Counted from the stretch's first letter, positions 35,901-46,479 are shown. The stretch: 64,000 nt of DNA from Enoplolaimus lenunculus (GCA_030248215.1 JASANG010001433.1:172120-236119), one strand, 5' to 3'. Notes: generated from the sequence alone by a model not told the origin. Numbers and translations: made by a program.

Positions 35901-38439
35901 AGGTCACGGTTTCTTGAGCCTCGGTGATTAGGAACAGACAATGAAAGTCGCGAATTCAGCAAATGCTGGTAGACGTGTAAAAAGCGGAAGTTAATACTAG
36001 TGAAGCAAGTAATGCCTGATGAATGAAGTTTCGCTATGAATCTATAAATTTTCATAGTTATGCAATAATTAGCAGATATTTTGCTAACACACAAAAACTA
36101 TGAAAAAAAAACAAAAAAAAACTAATACGAAACAAGCATTAGAAATAAATTATTTTGAGAATTTTATTTTTCGGCGATGACCAAAAGTTAACTGAGACCG
36201 AGACTTTTCTTACCAGTCTCGCCCATCCCTGGTTTGCATTAAAGCGGACCCATTTCGCTGAAGTTTAGGCTTACCTTTAGGAATAATAGTAATATGCTGA
36301 GACATATTCTGTTACACCCTAGAATAACACTGGTCATCTATATCCGGTTGTCCAGTGTTATTGTAACCCAATAAAGATGGTGAAAATACAAAGTCACATG
36401 GAAAGATTGACAAAAAATGTGTAAAATAAGTAAATCGGTTCGGTGGTGCTTGGCATAAATACGAATGATGGTATAAATTTTTTGAAGTTTTTGAAAAATA
36501 ATATACGGCAAGTTAAAATACCGGAGCTGGATTTCGATTTCTGTTGCAGCCGGAGCCGGATATCCGGTCGCACCCTAGAAACCATTAAAGTTAGTGATAT
36601 GTAGGCATGTGGAAAGTGTAGACTATCCGTAAACAACTGCGTATATACGTAAACGTACGTATATAGTTTTCGATTATGAAAACTAATTGGGTTAAGCTGC
36701 AATTTCTCAATGTAACCTAAGCAGAAACATGCATATCTACATTACACACATAGAAAGATCTTCGCACTACGTAGCACACTCCGTAACATTGTGCATTCGC
36801 TGGGTTTCGACTGAGTGGGCGGGTTTTAACCGGGGGAGAAATCTTGAGAGGGGTAAACTATACCACCTACATTACTGCTTTTGGAAAAAGTTCCATTTAA
36901 CTATGCCTAATCGCTCCGCGCTTCACACGCTTATTCATTATATACATTATATATCTAATTGAAAAACTATAAAAAATGTGTTTGACATCCATAAAAGCTA
37001 AATTTTGTAAGGCTAATAATATTATAATCAGGGGCAGAATCTCGAGCGGGTGTTTGAACCGGAGGCAAATCGAGTTTGGGGCGTGGGACTTTATCCGAGT
37101 GGGTGCCCCGCCCACCCCCTCCAGTACCATACCACCAGAACGTAGAACATAATCACGCACGCGTTACTTTTATGTTATATAACCTTGCTATAAGTGTTAA
37201 ACCGACATATCGGTATTGGTAAAAGCTAGATATAGGTTTCGATATTTTTGGAAGCATTTAAATATCGATAATTATCGTTTTATATATTCTCAGCAGTATT
37301 AAGCGGAATATATAATTGATACGCTTAAAAATAATGTCTCGCAGACGCGGACAGAACCTCTTCTTTCCTATTGTATGGGACGGTGCATTACTGGTTACAA
37401 CAAATATTCGGCAAAACGTGCTGAATGACAATACATATTCTTGCAGTTATCAAACCGATTACAAAGAATATCGGTGCCATGTCCATGGAGCAAACGGATA
37501 CTGAATTGAATTATCGGATACTAACGATGAGCACCGCCTACCGCATGATTCACTTAAAATCACAGACATGTTTGTTGAATTAAAACCATTGTTGCTTGCA
37601 TGTGTTTTATTTTACTTCCAGTATAAAACCTTAAGCTTTCTGGCATGTAAGGAAATGCGATTATTCCCACTTTTAAACCCGTTTTATAATATTTCGCCCC
37701 AGAACCATAAATATCAAATAGATTTATACCGGATGAGATTTTGCTGGATAGTAAAGCCGGCCCAGATATCATGTAGCTCCACGGCCATGTCAGGCGACAA
37801 TTTTTGCCGGAGAAAAAACCAAATATCCGGCCGAATCCTGCAGCACGTATATATCACATTTAGGCCTTCGTAAACGAAGAATGTTTATTAAACAGAGTCG
37901 GAAAATGTTTTTCCTTAATAGAATTGCCCTGGAACCCGTATTTTTACCGGGACCGGACCTGTACCATACTAATCGTGATCAATGAATGTTCTGTAATATA
38001 TTTTGTTTTGTCTAAATGGCCAATTGTTGCCATACGTACAAAATATTTTTGTGAAAAACAAAACGTTCAATCGATTTAATATTTTTTTGCATGACCGTAA
38101 CAACAGATTCTTATTCACCTCTTCAATACACATCGACTCAAGTAAATGTTGTGTTAAAAACTTATCCCCGGTTACACCCTGGGAAGGAAAATCTAGCGTT
38201 GACCCCGGCCCCCGGCATCTCTGTTTGACAGTATAAGTTTCTATAAGACAAAAATCCAAAATTGAACCACTCCTGATCCGTAAAACATACTTTTGATCGG
38301 TGTAGGTAATCCTGTTATCAGATTCGCATGAAATATTGAGCAGCACTGCACTTAGTTCGTCTCCAACGATCACCTTTGGCCTTTGAGTTTCAACAAGAAT
38401 AACTGGACCGCGAGAAATTACGCTGTATAACAGTGACAT
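29941..38439 (-). CDS. VAMP7: VAMP7-type longin R-SNARE
   Basis: Five exons: 38439-38291, 35358-35262, 33210-33106, 32786-32442, 30150-29941; 906 nt, 301 aa, phases consistent. Family role: a tail-anchored vesicle SNARE of late endosomes and lysosomes that pairs with Q-SNAREs in membrane fusion. The longin domain is residues 1-117: MSLLYSVISRGPVILVETQ, then YHYHIVVSHNLIYLCC, and FLDDIVKQFESTVE, aligning with FLNEIKKRF of VAMP7. A polar linker of about 65 residues (SRYNNTSSAMYTSG onward) is much longer than in the 220-aa VAMP7. The SNARE helix follows (NQVDEVKDVMRQNVEKVLERG), with the zero-layer Arg in DVMRQN. The membrane anchor is TAIIVIVAIVAVFIILMVIL, and a luminal tail with HSHKD and a run of Thr ends at IQKL. 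The tail word YETGVFS resembles VAMP8. An acceptor-like AATTTAG lies four bases before the ATG. Subfamily is inferred from the longin domain. Confidence 0.88.
30589..31152. mobile_element. TTCCGG-rich hAT-like MITE, 564 bp
   Basis: Ends CTGGGTGTAACCGGAATTCC and AAAAGTTGCACCCTG. Subterminal copies of TTCCGGTTCCGG are seen, and the interior has TGGATTATGAAAATCTAAAA. CCCGTTAC occurs on both sides (30581-30588 and 31154-31161), an 8-bp duplication. It lies in the last intron of the VAMP7-like gene; related pieces flank and invade ARL8 exon 1. Confidence 0.75.
31900..32396 (-). mobile_element. TCTCGG-family element, inverted and partial
   Basis: The right edge reads CGAGACCGACACCAGCC, CCCGAGACTTGCCAAGACCG and CGATCCCTG. 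The interior (GTGTTTTGGGTTTCCTTTC, AAGTACTTCCGGGAC) matches the flanks of the palindrome-bearing element at 26130-27312 in reverse. The left edge is not clear. Confidence 0.5.
33673..34454. mobile_element. 782-bp hAT-like MITE with GATTCCG repeats
   Basis: Left end CAGGGTTCCAGCGGAATTCC, right end CCGATTGGAACCCTG. The flanks TTGTTAGG (33665-33672) and TTGTAAGG (34455-34462) match 7 of 8, a hAT-type 8-bp target duplication. Subterminal GATTCCGATTCCG words are dense. It lies in intron 2 of the VAMP7-like gene, and no transposase was seen. Confidence 0.8.
35669..36018. repeat. 175-bp tandem duplication inside the TCTCGG element
   Basis: 35669-35843 and 35844-36018 differ only at AATACTGTTGAAG versus AATACTAGTGAAG. 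The unit includes the left end of the TCTCGG element plus outside sequence (GAGGTGGCTAAGGCG), so the duplication happened after insertion. Confidence 0.9.
35686..36231. mobile_element. TCTCGG-family hAT-like MITE, nested
   Basis: Left end AGGGATGGGAGTCTCTGTCTCG; right end CCAGTCTCGCCCATCCCTG preceded by ACTGAGACCGAGAC. The interior carries the 175-bp duplication. It is inserted in the CCGGATA element at 35509-36577. Confidence 0.7.
36578..38290. other. Intron 1 of the VAMP7-like gene, repeat debris
   Basis: Nothing coding is recognised. 37030-37140 (GGCAGAATCTCGAGCGGG, CCCGCCCACCCCCTCC) and 36810-36880 look like dispersed repeat pieces. ATCCGGCCG and GGGACCGGACC words near 37820-37960 suggest more CAGGGT-type MITE remains. 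Confidence 0.4.
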
Positions 38440-38998
38440 AGCGCTAAATTGCTCCAAATCATTTGCTTAGACTGTGATTACGAAATACAGGCTATATAAA
38501 CGTAATGACGGAATTACAATTTTCGCCATGGAATAAAAACTATAAACAATAACTGGAACGGCTCGTTGTCGACGCAGATTTTTAAATCGGCGTCACTGCT
38601 CTATGCAGTAGCCAGCTACGCTACAGAGGAATTTAGACCAGAGTAATCCAAACTATATATATGTATATATAATTTTGGCTTTCTGTTGAATTATCACGTG
38701 TCGCTGTTTAAAACGAGCCGGACTTTGTCTTATAGTCGAGTACGAGCCTTAGGGATGGGTACTATTGCATTAATCGATCAGAAACTAGACTATACCTGCC
38801 ATCGGATCGGTCGCTTATCGTAGTTTTTGACCAGTCCAGACGTTACATGTGCCAGGTATTACACGATGGAATACCCGAATACATAGCACACATAGAAAAG
38901 TAAACACCTAATACAAATTGCATAGTACCTACGCAGTGCACAGTGCAGTAGACCAGTAAACAACGCATGTAACAGCTACCGCAAGTAGTTGAGGCAGT
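38440..38998. other. Upstream flank of the VAMP7-like gene
   Basis: No gene is seen. 38735-38850 shares GAGTACGAGCC and GTTTTTGACCAGTCC words with 10380-10540 and 41020-41110, a dispersed repeat that may be the body of a tRNA-derived SINE. Confidence 0.4.
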
Positions 38999-39071
38999 GC
39001 CGCGATAGCTCAGGTGGTAAAAGCGTTGGTCTGCTTAGCCAAAGGTCGCTAGTTCGAATCCAGCAGCGGTC
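38999..39071 (+). tRNA. tRNA-like sequence, probably pseudogene or SINE head
   Basis: Good A-box ATAGCTCAGGTGGTAAAAGC and B-box AGTTCGAATCC. The anticodon arm TTGGT-CTGCTTA-GCCAA folds, giving GCT in anticodon position, which would be Ser. The variable arm is short, base 37 is T, the T stem has a mismatch, and the acceptor stem pairs only if a base is skipped. Class II tRNA-Ser should have a long variable arm. I therefore think it is a decayed copy. Confidence 0.4.
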
Positions 39072-39711
39072 AATTGTTTCAACGACTTCGCACAAACATA
39101 ATACTTACAATAAAATCTTTTCCGTTGAGACGGAAGGGTATGTATGATTCATACCGATGATATTTTTTCCAAACATGTAACACTAAAGGAACGTAATATC
39201 AATCGAGGTGAAATCTTGAGTGGGAGAGCTGAACCGTTGGAAATCTTTAGTGAGGCCTTTTGGTCCCCCTTTCTGCAATGTATTTCTTGTCTCGCTAGGC
39301 TTATGAGCTTTCAGCGGTCAATAACTCTGTTTTAATTCGCCATTCCGCTTCAATTCATTTAAAATTGTAGAAACAATCAATTTCCGGTGAGTAAAGGACA
39401 CTCTTTCTAATGTATTAATTAAACAAGTATAGTTTAAAAGCTAACAATGAGCCACATTTGTTGTGAAACTTGACGTGTCACACAAATGAACAAAAACACT
39501 TCGCACACTAAACAAGAGACTAGGTCGAGTCGCTGTAAAAGCTACAAAGTTCCCACTTATTGGAATAATGAAATTTTGTGCTAATAACCATTCGTCAGCC
39601 GGACAAAAAAGGTAATACACTAGCTAACCATTTAATATTTTCCGAATATAACTGTAGCGCTAACCTGTAATTTGATTAAAGTTGAAATTATTCATTCCAA
39701 CATATTGTGCA

Positions 39712-39880
39712 GGGTACAACCGGAGGTCTGCCCCCGGCTCCCGTATTATTAGGTGCTATAATTTTTCATCATTTTGCAAAATTTATCTGTTTAGCGAGGT
39801 ATCGGCTCCGGCTCTGGCTTCGGCAAGATTCGTTGAGTTCAGGCTCCGGCTCCGATAGTTTTCAGCTCCGGTTGCAATAT
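39712..39880. mobile_element. Partial GGCTCCGG-type MITE
   Basis: GGGTACAACCGGAGGTCTGC starts it; GGCTCCGGCTCTGGCTTCGG and GGCTCCGATAGTTTTCAGCTCC follow. The same head is at 56069 and 58682. The right end is an inverted CTCCGGTTGCAATA, decayed. Confidence 0.55.
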
Positions 39881-40259
39881 TATATTTTGTATATGTGACT
39901 TTACGTTTAGTATTTGCGTGTAAAAATATTATTTTAATAAACTTACGTTGAAATACATACCATTTTATCCTTGTGTCACTTCAGTGTTAATAGAATTGTC
40001 TCTAATGCTGTATATGTGCAAACAAGCTATTTGCCTGAAAGTAAAATATATGGTCATCGCAAACGAACTCAAAGGCGGTAATTTTCGAAATGCATTACGA
40101 CTTAATATACACAGAAATTTCCAAATAAAGTTCATTAACCAACTCGGCAAGCGAGTTTAGCATCTATCAGAAATGGGTCATCATCCAAGCTGCAAATAAG
40201 ACTATTAATAATAACCTGTTCACCAGTGTAGCCCGATTTCTTATTCTATAACATTTTAG

Positions 40260-40501
40260 TACAACATAAAAAAGGCTGTAAGGCTTATCTTCGCTACCAC
40301 GGCCGTGGAGCGGGATATTTACAGTGTCCACGTCCGCCTTCGGGTGGTTGTGCTTACCCTACCCCTTCCGATTGTATTGATTTGGGTAGAGGCGTTGGTT
40401 ATCTCACCGACGTGGATCAAGATATGAGATGTCCTGTTAATCAATTTTCAAAACGATTTGCCTGCGGCGATGTTCAAAGGAAAATTTCGTCGTCATATTA
40501 A
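40260..40501 (+). CDS. Putative terminal exon, Cys-rich, unrecognised
   Basis: After a good acceptor (AACATTTTAG|TA) the frame CAA CAT AAA is open for 79 codons to TAA at 40499-40501. The translation has six Cys and many Gly: GCKAYLRYHGRGAGYLQCPR, PPSGGCAYPTPSDCIDLGRG and MRCPVNQFSKRFACGD. Third-position use looks mixed, and the amino acid make-up is unlike translated AT-rich intron. It has no initiator Met, so it would be the last exon of a plus-strand gene. I found no matching upstream exon and no family match. It may be a decayed gene. Confidence 0.4.
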
Positions 40502-40734
40502 TATTCTCCAACCTATCAGCTGAAAACTTCTACTCGGCTCACCTACAATATAGAGGACCTGAGAGAGCACTCTGAACACGCCAAATTTTTTTGGAAAGGT
40601 CACTGTTAAAGGGTTCTAAGTTCACTTTTAAGTGGAAACCAAGGCACGAATCTGGCAGGATGCGGTTCCAACAATCTAAATTTTTCGATACGCCGGTGTG
40701 GACCAGGTCTTCAACAAGTATACTGCGTAAAGAA

Positions 40735-40810
40735 TAAGCTTATACTTAAGGCTAGGCTTAGAACTAACAAAAATTAGTCTAAAGCTTAAATTTTATCAAT
40801 TGCGTCCTGT
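40735..40810. repeat. Degenerate TTAGGC-type block
   Basis: CTTAAGGCTAGGCTTAGAAC, then TTAGTCTAAAGCTTAAA and TCAATTGC: the same order of words as at 1-100 and 20380-20470. Confidence 0.45.
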
Positions 40811-41582
40811 TGAATAGACATCCGGGCCTAATGTTTGCATTGGCTCTCTTTATAAGTTTTATTCTACCTCCGAGCTTCGCTTTTAAGTCATACCACAAAG
40901 ATTACATGTACTATCGTAGCTAGTGGCTTTTTCCAACTTAATGTTGTTGCTTAACGTCTTGTCATAGTGCATGTACAATACGTGCAATACGCTCACAGTA
41001 TGTTGTATGCTTACTGGCAGCATACTTCGTGTAAGGTCAGGACTGGTCGAAAATGGGGGATTTTTGACCAATCCGATGGTGCGTAAGGTCTATGTCCTGA
41101 CTGGTCCACTAACAATACTGATTTTAGCGTCCCTACAGATCGTACACCTTTAACACACGGTGTTGACAGTTTTACCGGCGAGCAATACAAATTCAACCCA
41201 AACGATAATTCAGACCCGTTAGTAGCCTTAACGTTTTACGGTTTTGTGTGTTTTTGAGGCTTTAACCGAGAGTAACTTTAGAATGAGGGCTTGTACAACC
41301 GGAAAGTATACATATACGGAATTTTCAATGTAAACGAATAAACTACGTTCCCTAAATTTGGTCAGGATCTATCGAGCGCAGGTCTACCTGGTATAGTCAG
41401 GGTAGCCGAAAATTATCAAATGTTCAATAAACATCTTCGTGGAAAATTAGGTATATACTGTGAATACAAAAGATTCTCAGATAAAGCAACTCAACAACAC
41501 CATTGCTATTTCCCAGCAAACATGCAAGCCAAATATTCTGGGGTGTTAACCTCGCATTGGGGTTTTAAAATGCTAATTTGCA

Positions 41583-42590
41583 TAATTATTTGAGCCTGCT
41601 TCCATCTTTTCGCGATTGCAAAATCTGACGAAACACAATATGCTGTGGTTTGACAACGTAACGGGTTTTGTCCTTCGTAATTTCGCGAGATACACGTGTG
41701 TCGAGCACTTGATGCATGTCTCTTGGTTCTTGGTCTGTCGGGACCAGCTGCCTCCCCAATCGCCACTCACACCCGAACACATAGTTCGGTTTTGGAGGCA
41801 CACCAATGCTGTTGTTTCGTCGTTCAAGTGAACCAGATGTTCTTTGTGTTGATTCCGTTGATTGTTGAATTGCACGTAGTGCAGGGGTAGTTGATGTTGA
41901 CCGAGTGCTGTTTTCCGTGCTGTTGGTGCAGGGCAATCTGCGCAAGTATGACGGCGTGATCTGGTGTCTATAGAAGTGTCTGAAACATAATTATATAATT
42001 AGTTATTGCTATGGAAATAAGTAAACAAATCTTAATAAAAAGATCAAACAAATATATAGTGTCAACTGTGAAATCGTGTCATTGAAAACTCAAATGCCGT
42101 CAAAAAACTTTATGTAGTCGGAACACACAAGATACAAGGTGATATTTTGCACTGTTTTTATAAGCCAGGCACCGCTCAAAACTTAATCTATAACACGCGT
42201 TTATCGTTTATATATACATATATATTGTATATATATATTGTATATATATATTGTATATATATTGTATATATATATATATATATTGTATATATATATTGTG
42301 TGTATATATATATGAATCGTGGCGTCGCATATTTGGTTCTGTCTGCTGGAAATTTGCCAATGGTTTGAAAAGATTGTATAACGCTCTCCTTCGTCAGACC
42401 GGAGCGCCAGACTGTCGATAGTAAAGCCGCAAACCTTGAGCGGTCGACTATGAATTCCGCAGCCTTCTGGTTAGTGAACTTTTGCAACTCCCTTCCCCAC
42501 GCAGTTTTAACTGGAGCAAAACAAACAACGTCAAGGGGTTGCAGCACAGTAGTTGTATGGGCTGAAAGGCGCGCAAGATGTATCTAATTC
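41583..42590 (-). pseudogene. Broken pogo/Tigger-like (DDE_1) transposase fragment
   Basis: At 42590-42310 on the minus strand the frame reads ARLSAHTTTVLQPLDVVCFA, then PVKTAWGRELQKF and later SGLTKESVIQSFQTIGKFPA. HTT..LQPLDV..F.P.K..W is the C-terminal signature of the DDE_1 endonuclease of pogo/Tigger and jerky-like transposases. Only the last part of the domain is present. The reading runs into a TATA-rich microsatellite (42206-42312), and a further open stretch at 41945-41586 (RVSREITKDKTRYVVKPQHI) may be the transposase tail. The catalytic D, D triad upstream is missing because the copy is cut off next to a satellite-bearing element at 42642. Confidence 0.65.
42206..42312. repeat. TATATATTG microsatellite
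   Basis: About 100 bases of (TA)n interrupted by TTG at roughly 10- to 20-base intervals. It produces Ile-Tyr runs in any frame; these are not protein. Confidence 0.9.
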
Positions 42591-42641
42591 AGACGAGCAT
42601 GCAGCAGCGAAACACTGATACCAGTCATAGTGGGACTATAT

Positions 42642-43100
42642 TTATTGAGAGAAACTCGAACACTCGTAAGCAATTAAGGTAATATGCAAATTAATTATTA
42701 GCTAACTATTCATTTATCGGTTTTAGAGGTTTGTAAACAATTTATTCAGATTCCTCACACTCAAAAACCCTGTAACTATTCAATAACCGATTTTGAAGGT
42801 TTGTAGACAATTTATTCAGATATCTTGCATCCAAAAACCCTTTAATGCTGAAATTACATTGTTTGTAACTGTAATAATTAGTGAAATAATGAAGAAGTCC
42901 TCATTTAGGCTTAATTAATTATGCAAATTAGCCTGTAGCTAATAAACGGCTGGAAATTTTAAAACAGCAGTGTGTGGTTAACACCCCAGAAAAGCTTATC
43001 AAAATCGGTTCAGCCGTTCCTGAGATTGTTTTCGGACGGACGGACATCCACCCTTCGACCCCAGAGTACAAAATATAAAACGCTTCGCGAAACTCCGAGC
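42642..43100 (+). mobile_element. Satellite-bearing Helentron-like element, copy 2 (3' truncated)
   Basis: Begins TTATTGAGAGAAACTCGAAC, then AATTAAGGTAATATGCAAAT and two to three 150-bp-type units, then AAAATCGGTTCAGCCGTTCC and CGGACGGACGGAC. It stops at CGCGAAACTCCGAGC, so the second arm of the terminal hairpin is lost. Confidence 0.6.
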
Positions 43101-44070
43101 ACTAATGCAAAATCTGTAAAAATAGTTAAATAAAAAATATATAACCCCAAAGTAGATCTGTCCCTGGGCCAGGATTTTTGTCGGAGCCGGGCTCAGCCGG
43201 GGCTAAGATTATTGCCATAAGAAAAACCCATGTGACACGAACGCTCGAAAAATACATATTCACACGTATCGAAAGCGCGATAAATCGCTTGAAGTGTTAA
43301 GCGTGACGTACGATGCTGCTTTCTGCTTGTACAACTATATATACCATATTTAGATGTGTCTCTTATAAACAAATAGCTGGGAAATACTTATAACAATCAT
43401 CTGCTAATCTAAATTTGAAATCACAGTGTTGATCGCAGACAGTGGTATCAAATGTTAACGATGAGAAACCAACTTTCCAATTTAACAGGCTGTGAAAATT
43501 GGTATACAATAGCACGTGCATCTCTGTACAACCAAAATTAGCATAACAAAGTCAAAAATATTGATATTTAGATACCAGTGCCACCATCGGTTTGATCAAC
43601 TTTTGCAGACAATTTTCGACTTCCGGCATCAGCGTAGCTTTTTGCTTCGGTTATCTGTTAGCTGTTTGACCTCTCTGCCATCTACTTTTCGACGAAGCAG
43701 ACTTTTTCGAAAAAACGTGATTTTTTTGTACAAAAATGTATAATTGAGCACTAAAAAGAAATCAGTTCTATATGCACTACTAAGCGGTTACAACGCAGAA
43801 ACAAGTGTATACACTGAATTCGCCATGTTTTATAACGTTACAAATTACAGTTTTACTAAAAACTTAAACCGGCACGGAGCCAAACAACTATCAAATCATG
43901 TACTTATTTGTGTAAATTCTTCAATCGAGGCGCGTGAATTTGAACATGCTGCAACAAAAAGAAAAATGATGACTCATCAGTTACACATAACAAAACATAT
44001 AGGCATTGCAAGCGCTATACGATACAGTTGTTGATTTTGCTTTATGTTCAGGAGGCTGCTTATAGTATAA

Positions 44071-44619
44071 TTATTTCCATTGTGTCTCTTTTATCGTGAT
44101 TTTTTTTGCTACATTGACTATATTCAAACTCGGTAACGGTCCAAAACTCAGTAAATTACAACAATACGCAGGTCCCGAAATTATGATTCCTAGGATTTGA
44201 CCTATTCCGATTGGGTGAAACACGCGGAATTCACTAGGTAACTGTCCAAGTATGTAGAAACTTCTATGCAGACATGGCAATATACATAATGCGCCGTTGA
44301 CATTAATGACTACGAATAGGTACAATAAAGAAATTTGGTGAATGTCTTCGTGCTTCGATGAGTTTGCATTTAATGCTTTCAGTCTTTGGTATAATGTGGT
44401 TTCGCTCTTTCGAGGACATGTGTCTTGAATTACCAACGAATATAAGACTAAACATACATATACTAATTGTCCAAAAACGTAACATAATGCAAAAGAACAA
44501 AACCAAGCAGAGTTTTTTGTGTATTTTACGGTGCATTTGCACACCTTTGCTTGAAAATGCGCACAGATTTTTAAAAATGCACATCGAAATGCACAGTAAC
44601 TTAAGCTGAAACCGAACAT
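44071..44619 (-). CDS. 182-codon hydrophobic ORF, receptor-like, unrecognised
   Basis: ATG at 44619 to the stop at 44071 is open for 182 codons, long for this AT-rich DNA. Hydrophobic stretches that could span a membrane are CSFALCYVFGQLVYVCLVLY, ISLLYLFVVINVNGALCILP and IGQILGIIISGPAYCCNLLS. The polar piece KSETTLYQRLKALNANSSK lies between the first and second. This spacing would suit TM5-loop-TM6-TM7 of a seven-helix receptor, with SGPAY in the place of NPxxY, but I do not recognise a family. A stop codon lies just upstream of the ATG and a minisatellite starts there, so an N-terminal part, if any, is gone or in another exon. Confidence 0.3.
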   Translation of the reverse strand: MFGFSLSYCAFRCAFLKICAHFQAKVCKCTVKYTKNSAWFCSFALCYVFGQLVYVCLVLYSLVIQDTCPRKSETTLYQRLKALNANSSKHEDIHQISLLYLFVVINVNGALCILPCLHRSFYILGQLPSEFRVFHPIGIGQILGIIISGPAYCCNLLSFGPLPSLNIVNVAKKITIKETQWK

Positions 44620-44627
44620 CAGTTATC

Positions 44628-44737
44628 AGGAAATAAGTATACCAAATAACTAATCAGGAAATAAATATACCAAATAACTAATCAGGAAATAAATATACCA
44701 AATAAGTAATCAGGAAATAAATACACCAAATAACTAT
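44628..44737. repeat. 28-bp minisatellite, about four units
   Basis: TCAGGAAATAAATATACCAA plus ATAACTAA repeats four times with one or two changes per unit. It directly abuts the start of the 182-codon ORF. Confidence 0.9.
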
Positions 44738-45145
44738 ATAAAACGTTCCAGCTCACTATCATATACTTATATATTCAGTCTGTTCATTGTGTGAAATCAA
44801 ATACGTACGTTAATTTAAGTACCTAACATTTTGTATGTGTGTTGTGACCTAATAACTAGAAACCAGTCTTTTAAAGTCGTCATATATAAAAAGCAAAAAA
44901 TGCACAAGTGAATTCGTAAATGCGCAGTTCAGTTTGAAAATGCACATATGTTTCCACACGTCGTACATTTGAAAAAAAACCCTGAAACCAAGTATAATGT
45001 ACGTTTCGGTTGGTTGTAGTGACATAGTAACGAGCGGCACACACAAATGACAACAATAACGTAATAATAACGAGCGAAACAAACCAAATGATGCGACAAG
45101 TAATATGCGTGACCGACAATCGTACCGTAAACGTCCTAAACTAGT

Positions 45146-46366
45146 AATTGAGCGAAGCGAAACCCGAGCGAAGCTCGGAGTTTCGCGAAGCGTTTTATGT
45201 TTTGTACCTGGGGGTCGAAAGGTGGATGTCCGTCTGTCCGTCCGAAAAGAATCTCAGGAACGGTTGAACCGATTTTGATAAACTTTTTTTGTTTGAAAGC
45301 CAATTATCCTGGGGTGTTAACGTCGCATTGTGGTTTTAAAATTTTAAGCCGTTTTTTAGCTACAGGCTAATTTGCATAATTAATTAAGCATAAATTAGGA
45401 CTTTCGACAATATTTCACTAATTATTACAGTTAGAAGCAATCTAATTTTAGCATTAAAGGGTTTTCGGGTGCGAGGAATCTGTGTAGACTGTTTACAAAC
45501 CTCCAAAACCGATAATTGAGCAGTTAGCTAATAGATAATTTGCATATTAGCATAGTTTATAAGCCTAAATTAGGACTTTTTTTAAATATTTCACTAATTA
45601 TTACAGTTAGAAGCAATATGATTTCAGCACTAAAAGGTTTTTAGGTGCGAGTAATTTGAATAAATTGTTTACAAACATCCAAAACCGATAATTGAATTGT
45701 TAGCTAATAGCTATTTTGCATATTACCTTAATTGACAAGACAAATTTAGGACTTTTTTAATTATTTCATTAATTATTAGGGTTTACTGAAGGTTTTCGGG
45801 TGCGAATAATCTGAATAAATTGTTTACAAACCTCCAAAACCGATACTTGAATAGTTAGCTAATAGCTAATTTGCATATAAGCTTAATTGACAAGACAAAA
45901 TTAGGACTTTTTAAATTATTTCAATAATCATTAGAGTTTACTGGAGGTTTTTTGGTGCGAGAAATCTGAATAAATTGTTTACAAACGTGAAAAACCGATA
46001 ATTGAGTAGTTAGCTAATAGACAATTTGCATGTAAGCATAATTGATAAGCGTAAATTAGGCGCTTTTACAATGTTTCACTAATTATTAGGGTTACAAGCA
46101 ATCTAATTTCAGCAATAATGGGGTTTCAGGTGCGATGAATCTGAATAAATTGTCTACAAACCTATAAAAGCGATTATCAAATAGTTAGCTAAAATTAGGA
46201 CTTTTTAAACTATTCCAATAATTATTAGGGTGGTTGAAGGGTTTTTGGGTGCGAGGAATCTGAGGAAATTGCTTACAAACCTCCAAAAGCGATAAATGAA
46301 TAGTTAGCTAATAACTAATTTGCATATTACCTTAATTGCTTGCGTGTGTTCGAGCTTCGCTCAATA
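45146..46366 (-). mobile_element. Satellite-bearing Helentron-like element, copy 3 (longest)
   Basis: Left end ATTGAGCGAAGCGAAACCCGA followed by a hairpin ACCCGAGC-GAA-GCTCGGAG; right end GTTCGAGCTTCGCTCAATAA. The interior has about six units of 140-175 bp, each with TTAGGACTTTTT, TTTACAAACCTCCAAAACCG and TAGCTAATTTGCATATTA. GTCCGTCTGTCCGTCCG lies next to the hairpin end. No protein is seen. Confidence 0.7.
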
Positions 46367-46479
46367 AATGTAGTCCCACTACGACTGCTAATACACATTA
46401 TAACAACAATACGTACAATGTAAACAAATAGTTTTATTGCCAATACATCAAGGCTTTTTGAAATAGTAGTCTTCATTAG

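Larger units (their letters stand above)
35509..36577. mobile_element. CCGGATA-family MITE split by an inserted TCTCGG element
   Basis: Left end CAGGGTGCGACCGGATACC; right end GGATATCCGGTCGCACCCTA. The element at 35686-36231 sits inside it. It lies in intron 1 of the VAMP7-like gene, just upstream of exon 2. Confidence 0.65.

Noticed and set aside
38999-39071. A functional tRNA-Ser(GCT)
   Set aside because: No long variable arm, T at position 37, and an acceptor stem that pairs only with a skipped base. Two other tRNA-derived SINE families in the window make a SINE head more likely.
42147-42368. An Ile-Tyr repeat protein
   Set aside because: It is the translation of a TA microsatellite.
45146-46366. 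A CRISPR-like array (regular 150-bp repeats)
   Set aside because: Units are long, diverged and without unique spacers, and the host is an animal; it is a transposon-borne satellite.
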